Positions 21,694 through 31,875 of a stretch of DNA of 64,000 nt are shown here, one piece after another (the stretch's first letter is position 1; every line of letters begins with the position of its first letter). Source of the DNA: Mytilinidion resinicola (Eukaryota; Ascomycota; Dothideomycetes; Mytilinidiales; Mytilinidiaceae); NCBI RefSeq assembly GCF_010093595.1, contig NW_022985468.1, positions 254,615-318,614 on the forward strand, in the 5' to 3' direction. Position numbers and translations under genes: made by a program. Under the pieces are notes generated by a model that did no database searches, was not told where the DNA came from, and was given only the letters and a program-made list of their open reading frames with translations.

Positions 21694-23300
21694 GGGGGAA
21701 TGGGATGTGTGGAGCTAGAGAGCAGGTTTCTGGGCGTGGATATCAGGCTTCGTTTTGACTGACTAGTCATCTACTATCTGGGCTGCTCCTGACAGCGGTG
21801 TCGAATGAACAAGCCTGGAGCCCGAGTAGTCGTATATCTAGGCACTTGTACATACGTTATTGCAGTGGAAATCAGCCTGCTCTTGGCCGATCAGCCACCT
21901 ACTAGCTGGGCTGCTCTTGACGTTGGTATGAATTGAGGAATAGTACAGCCTAAATAGAGATATCCGCGCGTATCCATCTTTATGTTCATGCGTTGAATTT
22001 AGACTACCTCTTGACTGGTAAGTCACCTGCGAGCTGAGCTGCTCCTGACAGCGGTATCGAGAGAGCAAAACTAGAGTCTGAGCAACCATATATCCATGTA
22101 CCTTTACCTCTACTTGTATCAATGCAATAGAAATCAGACTGGCTTTGGCTGACCAGCCACCTGCTGGTTGGGCTGCTCCTGGCGGTGGTATCGATTGAAC
22201 AATAACACAGCCTGAAGAGGGATATATCCGAGTATCTATTCGTATGTCCACGCACAGAAAACCAGACTACCATTTGACTGCTTAGCCACTGCTACCTGGG
22301 CAGCCCTTGACAGTGGCACCTAGTAAGCAGCAGTACGTACGACTTGACTGGTGGTATATATGAGCATGTGGAGTTGTAGAGGATTGTGCGGGATTTGGAT
22401 TCTTAGGGGTTGAGATGAAGCTACCTTTTGACTGACTAATTAACTGCTGGCTGGGCTACTCCTGACGGCGGTATAGAATGAGCAGGAGTAGAGCATTGAT
22501 AGAAATATGTCCGACCCTTCATCGTCAGGTTCATGCATTGAAAATCAGACTACCCTTTGACTGACCAACTGCCCGCTAGTTGGGCCACTCCTGATGGTGG
22601 CATTAAATGAGCAAGAGTATGGTTTCGTCGGTGGTATACCTGAGTGTACGGATTTAGAGGGGATTATCCGGGATTAAGTTCTCGGTCATGGGAATTGGGC
22701 CCCCTATTGATATACCAGCTAACGGCTAGCAAGGCCACTCCTGACAGTGATATTGAGGGAGCAAGATTGAAGCTGAAACAACTAGATACCGTACGTTCAT
22801 CTTCTGCTTCGTGCAGTCGAAATCGGTGTACATTTTGGCTGGCTAGCAACCTACTCGCTGGGGCAGCCCTTACAGTGGCATCAATCAAGAAAAATTAAAC
22901 CCCGGCGTAGTACGGTATCCTTCATACAATAGAATCAAACTGCCTTTTAACCGACCGAGTGCCTCCCAGCTGGGCTATCCCTCACAGCGCATTTAAGCAT
23001 GCAAAGCTGTAAAACACGATGTAGAAGTTAATACACTACAGATCAGATGACTTTTTGACGGACTAGTAATCTGCTAGCTAAGCTCTTCCTCACGGCGCTA
23101 TTGAGCATGCAAAAGTGTAGAACACGATGTAGAAGTAAATACAGTGGAGATTAGAGAACCTCTTAGCTGACCAAGAATCTACTAGTCAGGCTCCTCTTCG
23201 CAGCGGTATCAAGCATGCAAGTCAAAATGAACGATATTAAGATCAATGCAATAGGAATCACACAACTTCCTAATAGTGTCAAGGACAGTTGGAAAGATCA
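21694..23300 (+). repeat. Degenerate tandem array, about 12 units of 107-157 bp
   Basis: Each unit contains a block like CTTTTGACTGACTAGCCACC, then GCTGGGCTGCTCCTGACAG, then GCGGTATCGAATGAGCAAG, then a GATATATCC-like block. Core positions (GGGCTGCTCC-type) are about 21779, 21905, 22035, 22167, 22296, 22453, 22580, 22727, 22858, 22969, 23076 and 23186. Units are diverged from one another and spacing varies. The last three have a shorter 3' part with AAGCATGCAA. Related copies lie at 9055-9165 (same strand) and 30230-30590 (opposite strand). No ORF spans the array. Confidence 0.8.
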
Positions 23301-23339
23301 TATATCCGTATGCCTAAGACTATAAGTCAGTGCTCTAGG

Positions 23340-23995
23340 TATATACATCGTCCTGCTAATCTGGTTCCTGGATTATGTCAAATATATGCACACCCGTCTA
23401 CCACCGCCAGAGGTGACTTGACAAGGTAGAAGACCCGTCAAAAGATAGGATTCAGGTTCGGAAAAGGATTGGGGTCACCTCAGACGGCGCTAGAATGATT
23501 GTAGTACTGTAGAAAAAGAGCTTAGAATTCTAAGCTGTCATTTCTAAGATCCTCAAAATCTGGAGTGACCAGTAATTCAGTTGTCTATGTACACCTATTT
23601 ACCACCGGCAGAGAAGGCCCGGCGAGGTATAAGGCCTAGCAAAACGATAGGTTTCAAAATCAAGAAACGGATTTGAGGCACTTCAGACGGTACTAGAACG
23701 TTAACAGTACTGTGGAAGAGGAACTGACATTCACGAGCTGGGACTTTCAAAACGTTCTAAATCAGGAGTACTAAGCTAAGCGGATGTCTATGTGCCCGTA
23801 TCTACCACCACAGGAAGTTAACCGGCGATGTATGCGGCCAGTCAAATCGATGAGTTCCGAATTGAAAAGAAGGATTCGAGGCACTTCAGATAGTGCTAAA
23901 ACGATCGCATTCCGCAGAAAATGAAGTCACATTTATGAGCTGTGATTCCCAGCATCCTAGAAATTTAGACCAACAAGTCCAGTGTCTGTCTATGT
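23340..23995 (+). repeat. Second tandem array, three ~215-bp units
   Basis: Three units share a TCTACCACCG block, GGCACTTCAGACGGTACTAG-type block, and a GAGCTG...TTC block. They begin at about 23345, 23575 and 23790. A partial fourth copy (CTTCAAACGGCACCAAGACGG) occurs at about 25045. Units differ by many substitutions. Confidence 0.7.
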
Positions 23996-25158
23996 GTACA
24001 TATCCGTAACATGGGACGTTGCTCGGCAATTTGTGAGGCTCGGTAAACTAATGGGTATCAATCAAACAGCGTGGGCAGTAATCCGTCCAATCCTCAATCC
24101 GTCCATCGGCCAGCCAGTTAATCCACACCTATTTAATCCAATCTACCGCCCCAGGTGTCTCCTGCTAATTGGGATTGGTTTTCACACGACTCTAGATTCC
24201 TGGCATTGCTCGACTCCTACAACTCGGCAATGGTTGCCTCCAATCGCCCGTGTGTGACGCCCGCTGACTTCGACGGGATGGATCACCGAGCGGGTGGACT
24301 GGGAGAATACACGAGCAGCACGATCTTGGAGTGCGTGAAAGACCGCGACATATTCAGAGTCGTACCCGCCAGTGTTAATGGCAACATCCTCTTTAACATG
24401 CACATGGCTGCGAACCATAACCAGTAGCCGGGAACTGACCAAATCTTGTCCATATGATTTGGCATCCGAGTTTGAGGACCATCTTAAAATCGAGTGGACA
24501 GTCTCCATGTCGAGACCACTGGGGCCTGAAGCACCACCCTACCACCCCTCCCAGATCTCCTGGCTAATGCCCAGACTGCTCGCAGTGGCGGCGATTGATA
24601 GAGTTTCGGATAAGGTCAGAACGGCCTTGTCGACGCTCTCGAAAACGATGCCGCTCTGGTGAAAAACCACAACATTACCAGCATATACTCTAGGCCTTTG
24701 AGGTTCCACTGGAACCCTAGTAACACCAGTCGGGTGTGGTGATGCCGAGCCAATCCCGCATAGCCCCGTACCAGCATATTATCATTTGGGGCTGTCTTCC
24801 GGGGCTTCAGGGAGAAGAATTTCCGTACATAGTACTCAATGTAGATGGGTGGAAAGATTGGCATCAAGTCGCCGACCGCATACCGCGCCATTAGTGGGTG
24901 TTGTTTCTTCAAATTGAGGGCAGGCAACTCGTCGATGTGTGCCTCAGGCCCACAATGCAGAGCGACCGCTTGAAGTTTCGCATAATACGAGAAAACCGCT
25001 TTTCACTCCGCCAAAACAGTAGCTGTCGAATCGATAAGGACAGTTCAAAGCGCTTCAAACGGCACCAAGACGGTAGCAAAGTAGTAGAAGAGCTCAAGAT
25101 CATGAAGTAGTGTTTGCTATTGCCTTTTTTTCCGCCATAGATATATACAATGAGTGGA
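23996..25158. other. Unresolved region with decayed coding-like frames on the minus strand
   Basis: Minus-strand frames at 24927-24616 (with LMPIFPPIYIEYYV) and 24660-24182 (with SILRWSSNSDAKSYGQDL) have reasonable protein composition and would join across a one-base shift near 24650 and an in-frame stop near 24535. I recognise no family. A broken gene or transposon relic is possible. Confidence 0.35.
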
Positions 25159-25378
25159 TTGACTTAGGGCGTTGATAATCTCACACCCCCTAATTCCTCC
25201 ACGCACACCCCCTTTTCGCTATTCGCACACCCCCTCCCCCCCTAGTCGTTTCACCGCCTTCCTATTGGCTCGGAGCAGCGCGGAGCTTTCTCCGGGCATT
25301 CACCTATACGTTTATATACACGTGATGCTATACGCGAGGCCGTATGTAAGGCTATACAAATTGGAAAGAATGCGCTAT

Positions 25379-25410
25379 AAAATGGAGAGGCTGTATAGCC
25401 TCTCCATTTT
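25379..25410. other. Perfect hairpin, 14-bp stem with 4-base loop, inside element 1
   Basis: AAAATGGAGAGGCT, loop GTAT, then the exact reverse complement AGCCTCTCCATTTT. It could be a transposase-binding or fold-back structure, or a transcript terminator hairpin. Confidence 0.7.
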
Positions 25411-25582
25411 ATACAGCCTTGCGTATAGCCTTATGTACAAGCTTATATATAGCCTTAGGTACAAGCTTACGTTTCTATTCTAGAAGTGCCTACGTGCCTA
25501 TAAGTATGCCAAATCCGTTAAACCCTTACTATATTACGGCTCCTTTGCATCGAGCCTGGCCCCCTAGCATCGCCGCCTACAC

Positions 25583-26125
25583 CTACTCTTTACCCTGATT
25601 AATATACCCCTTAATTTCCTTATTATACGCTGCAAGCTGACGTAGAAGCTCCTCTCGGCTAAGCCTCTGTGCTTGAGGATGAGGCTGAGGCTGAGGCATA
25701 GGCTGAGGCGTAGGCTGAGCGCTATCTTGCCTCTGAGCTCGTGCCTTTTTCCGTGGTACCTTATCCTTTGCATCAGGCGGCCGACCGCGCTTCTTAGTTG
25801 TAGGTGCAGCTGTAGGTGTAACCGTAGGCGCTGCTGTATGCGCTGCCGTAGGCGCTGCCGTAGGCGCTGCTGTATGCGCTGCCGTAGGCGCTGCCGTAGG
25901 CGCTGCTGTATGCGCTGCTGTATGCGCTGCCGTAGGTGCTGCCGTAGGTGCTGCCGTAGGTGCTGCCGTAGGTGCTGCCGTAGATGCAGCTGTAGGCCTA
26001 AGAAGGGCTGGATCAATACGAGAAAGATCAACCGGTGTAGCTGTCGACTGATAGGCATTCCGAGCGTCAGGAGCTGGACGAGGGACTACAGAAATAGGCG
26101 GTGCTGGCGGCGGAGCTGTCGGCAT
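25583..26125 (-). CDS. AT-hook protein with Ala/Pro/Thr repeat, encoded by element 1
   Basis: 180 residues from the ATG at 26125. The N-terminus is Pro/Ala-rich (MPTAPPPAPPISVVPRP). Residues about 45-110 are a tandem repeat of TAAP/TAAH four-residue units encoded by a 12-base DNA repeat (about 25800-25985). Then comes KKRGRPPDAKDK (about 113), a textbook AT-hook for the DNA minor groove, followed by a basic patch and a Gln/Pro-rich stretch, ending in a helix (REELLRQLAAYNKEIKGY). It is not a transposase; DNA binding is inferred. The opposite-strand frame, which reads as Cys/Arg repeats, is a shadow. Confidence 0.65.
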   Translation of the reverse strand: MPTAPPPAPPISVVPRPAPDARNAYQSTATPVDLSRIDPALLRPTAASTAAPTAAPTAAPTAAPTAAHTAAHTAAPTAAPTAAHTAAPTAAPTAAHTAAPTVTPTAAPTTKKRGRPPDAKDKVPRKKARAQRQDSAQPTPQPMPQPQPHPQAQRLSREELLRQLAAYNKEIKGYINQGKE

Positions 26126-26516
26126 GCGTCCTGGAGGTATGCTCGTATGTCCACTCTGTCTGGTTTACTACGGTATTTTGCTAGGCCGTAGCCCCGCGCT
26201 GATGCGTGCGCTTGTAAAGCAATATGCGCTTCCTCTGCTGTAGCGTAGTACGCCAGCCGTGGCGGCTAGAGGGCCATGGTGAGTGTATTGTAGAGGGAGA
26301 GGAAGAGGATGTAATTGATTGCGATCAAGGCCGCATTTGGAGAGAGCATTTGGAATTAGTGAGCAAGTTAAGCGAGCGAATCGGAGGCTCCGGAACACCC
26401 CTCCGAGCCAATAGTAAGGCGGTGAAACGACTAGGGGGGAGGGGGTGTGCGAATAGTGAAAAGGGGGTGTGCGTGGAGGAATTAGGGGGTGTGAGATTAT
26501 CAACGCCCTTGACTTA

Positions 26517-26689
26517 TAATGAAAGAACAATAACACAATGAAAAAGAACCAACTACCAAAGGCACATATTGACATAAGAAGTCTAACTAAAGGCCCTTAA
26601 GACCCTACCAAAAGGTCCCACAAGCCCGATAATCCAGATAAAGGCCCCGAATAAGGCACGCGCTGCACAAGCCCATTCGACCCACGTTT
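26517..26689. other. Spacer between element 1 and gene D
   Basis: 173 bp, AT- and A-rich. It forms the 3' flank of gene D, so element 1 landed very close to that gene's end. Confidence 0.5.
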
Positions 26690-29400
26690 TTAATCCTTCC
26701 AGAAGTCGTCATCGTCGTCGTCGGGGAGGGCATATTTAGACAGCTCCTGCGCCTCCGCGAGTATTTCCTCCGCAGAGAGGCTAGGGGGAGGCGTTACAGG
26801 AGAAGCGGCAGAGCTAGAAGCGGTCGCAGAGGGTGCAGCCTGCTTGGGCGGATGCGACACCGAACTCTTTGGTGTGGCTTTGAGCTTGGCCTCTGTACAA
26901 ACGCCTTCTCTCAGCATGGCGGCGTTTATCAAAGGGCCAAATGTTTCTAGCTCCTTGACCAATTCTTTGACCAAATCCTCCCGTGGCTCTGGGAAATTAT
27001 CCACCACGTTGTACAGTTCAAACAGAGCCGTTGGACTCCAACTCCAATGACTCCACTCGACTTCAGCTTTGTTCAACGGAATATTGTCCGTCTGTATCGC
27101 CTTGTTGGTCTCGCGGAGAATCGCTAGCAGGCTGCGGCCCGGGCTCTGGCAGTCCACGCTGTCGGCAATATTATTCAGAATGTCTTCGCAATACAATTCT
27201 GCGCGTCTGCCCTTGCGTCCGTAGTAGTCTAGATTCTCCCCGTGCAACTTGGCCTCGGCCGTGGTATAATGTGGAACTTCCGCGTCAGATGGTTGCGAAC
27301 CGCTCTGCGCCTGTGCCTGCACCTGCGATTCCGTTGACCGATCGACAGCTGGTGTATCACCAGCTTTGGACTGGAGCTGTTGACCAAATGGGAGGGAGAG
27401 TTGATGGAGTGTCGAAGGTTGCTGTTCTTCTTGGGTGGAAGTGGCTTGGGTGGGCGGTGGCTGCTGCTGTGGCGAGTTCTCTACCATGGCACATGTGCCT
27501 GTAGTGTTCAATGCTGTCTGGAGACGTCCCACAAGTGTCTCCAGCTCACGACCAACTTCTAGAAAAAGCTCCGACTGATAGACTTTGGCAGTTCCTGCCA
27601 TCTTTTGAAGCAAAACATTAAGCTTTTCCGGAGACCACTCAATCCACTCGACCTCGCTGTTATTCAGCGGCGTGACATCCTTGCCTAGACGGTCATTCGC
27701 TTCGCGGAAGAGTTCCTTGAGAGTATAGAGGCGATCATCATAGTCTTCGTTGGTATCCAATTTCTTGGATAGCTTCCTGCGATCAGTGCGCACAGCTTGG
27801 CGTTTGCCCTTCAGCCAAAACAAATTGTCTTTATGAATCTGATGTGATGTGTTCTGCGGGATATTTGGGAGGAAAGGCTGCGGTTCTGGTTGTTGATCGA
27901 TATCCATACAGTCGGAGTCCACGAACGAGTTTGGAATTGAACTTGTTCCAAGGCTATGTCCAACGCTCAGAGGCGCAGAAACTGGACGAGGAGGTACCGG
28001 AGTTGATGGAATGTTTTCTTCGATAGATGGCTGCGCGGTTGGCTGCTGCACAGAAAAGCCAGATCGCATCTGAAATTCCTGCGAGCCTAAAATCGGATTC
28101 CAGGTGCCGAAAACATGGTTCTCTTGCTTGATGTAGCATAGCCCAGGGGTCTGACGAGCCCTAATGCAGTGTTGGGCAAGGCGCTCCAGAGCTTGCGCCA
28201 GGTTTTGGGCGCGCGGGTCGTCCATGCTCGTGGCAATGGTCCGGAAGATGGTCTGGAGATGTTCCCAAGGCCAATTCAGCCACTCCAGCTCTGCAGCATT
28301 GAGGTCCGTCAAGTGGCTGTCCAACTTGGCGACCGCCGCTGTGATTGCAGTGGCAAGCATACACATCGGCCAAGTACAGTCTTGGCCACGATTGAAATTC
28401 TTCTCGAAATTGCCGATGTGTTCATTCACATGATGCCTCTTCGCAGCGACCCATTGTAACGCCTTCGTGCGGTCTTTCCTGGCTCGTGTCTCGCGAAGCT
28501 TCTCCCCGAGAGAGAGCAAGGCGGATGGAATAGGGTGCGACGAAATGCTATTGGATGCGACCCCTGGTAGTATTATGTTAAAATGATGAAAAGGTTGAAG
28601 ATATGCCAAGCCACTTACCAAGAGAATGGCCGAAGTGGCTGGTGTTGCTATCCTTTGTAACAGGGTACTTCCCCATTGAGCCAAAGTTCTGGCTTATCCC
28701 ATAATCCTGTGTAGCCGAGTACTTCCCCATAAAGCCGAAGCTCTGGCTGACGGGGGCCGAATAAGGGGGAGACGACGGACCAAATGAGAGACCAGTTGAT
28801 CCGACTGAGGGCAAACCAGAGAGAAACTGGGACGGTGGCGAGGGGGGAGGCGTTGGGGTTTGGATTGCCTGGCTCACGTTGGGGCTCTTGGGCGAGAAGC
28901 ATAGAATTCCTCCTAATATCACAAGTAAGTCAGCATGAATTAGGAACGACAAAGTGTAGGAGAGGAGAAAAGGGATGAGTGTACCTGCTACAAAGGGTTT
29001 GACGTAGGAATAGGCCTCCCAATCTATATATTGATTAGACGTTGCTGCACTATGTGGACAAGAATCTACGAAATACCTATAAGTCCCGCCTCATCGTGGT
29101 ATGTTAGCCATTTATTGACCTCTTCGCCGGTATGCCGAAGGATACTCTTCATAGTCGTAATTAGGTAAATTTGGAACGTCTGGCAAAAGCTAGAGGCATT
29201 CGGTAGATCCCTCATGGCGAGATGGAAGGCGTCCGCGAACGTAAGGTCGGCAGAGCGCATACCGAAGAGACCTCCGAACAAGGACATTTGCTGTAACATC
29301 GTATTAACATTGCGACAAATTGCACGTCGGCGAGGTTATAGCGCCGCGAAGGGAGCAGCATATGGCAGTTCACCCACGAGTAGGTAGCACTTACAGACAT
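26690..29400 (-). CDS. Large modular protein D (three copies of an unrecognised ~115-residue module)
   Basis: Five exons, 29400-29395, 29290-29077, 29023-28985, 28912-28619 and 28563-26690, give 808 residues. The first exon is only ATGTCT. Exon phases (0,1,1,1) match gene C. An N-terminal helical region (SADLTFADAFHLAMRDLP...DWEAYSYVKPFV) is followed by a Pro/Ser/Gly-rich linker with PTPPPSPPSQF. Three modules then follow. Each has about 50 residues of charged helix, a signature (DLNAAELEWLNW about 271; TPLNNSEVEWIEW about 482; IPLNKAEVEWSHW about 679), about 40 residues of helix, and a closing G-x-C (TPGLCYI, TTGTCAM, REGVCTE). Linkers are Gln/Pro-rich. The C-terminus is acidic (PDDDDDDFWKD). 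No known domain recognised. The composition suggests a nuclear scaffold or regulatory role, which is inference only. Confidence 0.8.
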
Positions 29401-29574
29401 AGTTGGAGACAGTGTATAATGTGTATCAGGGAGGAAGTGTTGTGATGGAGGAACCGGTGGTCTGCCGGAGTGACGTGGACGCGGAGGCTTGGTTGCGCAA
29501 GTAGCGATGCAAGAAGCAAGCGGTTTGAAGCTGTGTGGTATGCTGGAGTTGAAGGCGCTGGTTGGTGTCACGTC

Positions 29575-29770
29575 GATGTACCGGTGTGGTGGTGGGGAAA
29601 AGAAAGTTTTGATTGTCGGCGCGAGGCTGGCTTTAATTTATGGGGAGAGGCGGGCGTGGAGCTGCGCCGGCCGGGGTGCACGGCAGGAAGGGGACGTGAA
29701 CGGCTGGAGACGGATAGCAGACGGAGTTTTCCATTCACATTCACCACCTCGCGCTCCTGGGTGCTCGTGA
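29575..29770 (-). promoter_or_regulatory. Gene D upstream region, homologous to the gene C upstream region
   Basis: On the minus strand CTCCAGCCGTTCAC, GCTCCACGCC and CACACCGGTACA occur in the same order and similar spacing as at 37435-37580 before gene C. ACACCGGTACA lies about 185 bp before the D start and about 196 bp before the C start. Shared promoter or leader control is inferred. Confidence 0.6.
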
Positions 29771-30229
29771 TGTCACGATAGGGGGTGGAGGTTGAGACGT
29801 CACGTGCCCTCCAGAGCAGCCACGCTAGGTCCATAACTTTAACCCCTCCTGAATACTGTTGAGAGTGTATATAGATAGACATAAAAGGGGTAAATCGTTA
29901 CTGTACAATGACCTTATCTCTGCTGCGACCTACCTTAGTGGCTTCAACGACCGCCTGTGCGAAAAGCAGAGGAAGCGTTGTTGCTGAAGATAGTCCGATG
30001 CAAACAGGGGAGAAGAACGCATATCCTGCAAAACTTCACTGACAACACTTCAACAAACTAAATATGCGTTTAAGGGGACATGTGTCGTACGTCTTGTTTT
30101 GTTGGATATAAGATGTCTCAGAAGACTACACCTGGTGTGTACGGCGTACATTAATAAGTCATAAGTCTATGCACACAGATATGCCGCTGCATGGGCCGCA
30201 GTCCTGCTCTCTCGATAGCACTGTGGGAT

Positions 30230-30590
30230 GTGGCTAAGCTAGCGGGCAGCCGGTAGTCAAAAGGCAGTCTGATTCTTACTGTGTGAACCTTTGGATTGCG
30301 TTGGAGTCCTAATAAAGTCAGCTACACGGAAACGTCCCAACTTAAGCGATACTTCGAAAATTGATACCACTGTCAGGAATAGCCCCGTTGTTAGGTAGCC
30401 GGCTCGTCAAAAGATAGTCTAACTCTGGCTACATCGACTTTGACGTTGATTTTCTGTGTCCTGAGTTTCAGCACACGGAAATAGCAGTGCTGAAGGTAGA
30501 CTTTTGCTTACCTAATACAAGTGTCAGGGGGAGCCCAGCTGTTACGTAGCCGGTCGATCAAAATGCAACCTGATTTCCACTTTATGGACG
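30230..30590 (-). repeat. Three reverse-oriented copies of the ~130-bp repeat
   Basis: The reverse complements at about 30240, 30370 and 30520 contain AATCAGACTGCCTTTTGAC-type blocks and GGCTATTCCTGACAG or GGCTCCCCCTGACA-like cores, matching the 21.7-23.3 kb array in opposite orientation. Confidence 0.65.
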
Positions 30591-31166
30591 ACCCGGGGCG
30601 CAAGGTTTGCGACTATTACGAAGCCACCGCAAACAGCCTTTAAATGACACGCCAAGAACCGTTTCGCTGAGAACTAAAGGATGCTCCAGGGTGGAATGCG
30701 ATACTTCTAGAACTCGCACGTCGTTTGATTAGCATGACGGAGATTATATGAGAAAATACGGAGAGATGTGGAATCAGGGATAGTCTTTGGAAGCATGTCG
30801 TCGACAAAGGAAATAATGGGACATTAATGACATGAGCTCGGCCTGACTTTTCTATCTTGACTTATACACGATGCTATAAAGGGCTTCCGAATCGTTGCTC
30901 TGGATCCGAAACCCAATTTCAAGCCTGGGCTGGCGCGTCCCAACACGAACGCGCGTCTACCTTTATGTCCAAACGCTTGAGACGAAAGCAACCTTACGGT
31001 GAAGTGAATAGTATGTTTTGTCTCGGCGCGTGGTAAGTGACGTGGCCGGCTCCGTCACATAGTGTTTATGTACGACTTGCTGCTCCCTTAAGCTCCCAGC
31101 ATCGTCGCCACCACCATTGCCATTACCACAGTTCCGCACCCCCCGACCGTCCTTTCAATCGCAACA

Positions 31167-31875
31167 ATGAACTTACTTCGCGGAGGGTATCACCAGCCTC
31201 TTCATCTACAAGACCTTGAATGTGAACGAGAAGAACAATGCCGGCGTGCTGCAGACCGCAGCGTTTAGGGTTCTCCTGAACTGCCCAGAGCTCTTGGAGC
31301 AGATTCTCCTCTTCCTACCCCTTCCGAACCTGTTCGTCCTTCTCCGCGTGTGCAAGCTGTGGCACGAACTCATCGCAACATCGCTTGCCATCCTCCGCAA
31401 AATGTTCATCCTAGCGCCGAATACAGGTGTCCTGACTCCTCGAGATGTTGTCCAAACCACCATGAAGATTCAGTACAACCCCATCTTCACCCCCGAGGAC
31501 CTCTGGTACGAGGGCCATTCGCAGAGAGCGCTACTGCCAATCATGCACCGTGGAGCCTCTCTCTATCACCAGAGAGGTAACCACTGGGTTTTCAGTTGGC
31601 CAATCGACAAACTCGTCTTCCCTCGTTGGAAACATGGCCAGCCGCCATCTCTGATTGAAACTTGGCGCAAGATGTTCCTCACGCAGCCGCCTGTCTCTGT
31701 CGTGAATATATGGGTTTGGGGTCCGGCATGGCTCTGAAGAGGACGTCAGTGGCATCGTGTCGTGACGGTCAGAAACCAGAAGGGAGTTACAATTGGCAAC
31801 ATTCTAGAGGAAGCAATAGGCTGGCTGGACTCGTATTGGGGGGATAATAAAGAGAGACGAGGAAGGAGGTACTGA
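31167..31875 (+). CDS. Small F-box protein, possibly interrupted
   Basis: Exon 1 is 31167-31186 (MNLLRGG) and exon 2 starts at 31269 after a GTATCA...TTTAG intron. The join gives LLNCPELLEQILLFLPLPNL, FVLLRVCKLWHELIATS, a clear F-box at about residues 8-45. In frame the second exon meets TGA at 31735, but a family-like C-terminus (VTVRNQKGVTIGNIL) continues after it in the same frame. It can be reached by removing a 48-bp GTGAAT...GTCAG intron (31702-31749), phase 0, giving 192 residues ending at 31875. Either that intron is real, or TGA is a nonsense mutation (CGA to TGA). By family knowledge it is a Skp1-binding substrate receptor; target unknown. Confidence 0.55.

Larger units (their letters stand above)
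25159..26516. mobile_element. TIR element 1 (1342 bp, ~108-bp TIRs, 8-bp target duplication)
   Basis: The target duplication TTGACTTA occurs at 25159-25166 and 26509-26516. Between them, 25167-25275 and 26401-26508 are near-identical inverted repeats starting GGGCGTTGATAATCTCAC and containing repeated CACACCCCC motifs, with a few mismatches or indels. The element encodes one ORF, the AT-hook protein at 25583-26125 (-), and no transposase. Eight-base duplications with long TIRs point to a hAT- or Mutator-like mechanism. It shares a sub-terminal TCTCCATTTTA..CAGCCT motif with element 2. Confidence 0.85.
29401..31166. other. 1.8-kb intergenic region: gene D promoter and inverted copies of the dispersed repeat
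   Basis: About 29575-29770 is the gene D promoter/5' UTR, similar to the gene C upstream region. About 30230-30590 holds reverse-oriented copies of the ~130-bp repeat. No other gene seen. Confidence 0.6.

Noticed and set aside
21694..23995. CRISPR-like tandem array
   Set aside because: Units are long, diverged and have no constant repeat/unique spacer pattern; the genome is eukaryotic.
25673..26191. Cys/Arg-repeat frame on the plus strand of element 1
   Set aside because: Antisense shadow of the 12-bp repeat in the AT-hook ORF, with no independent features.
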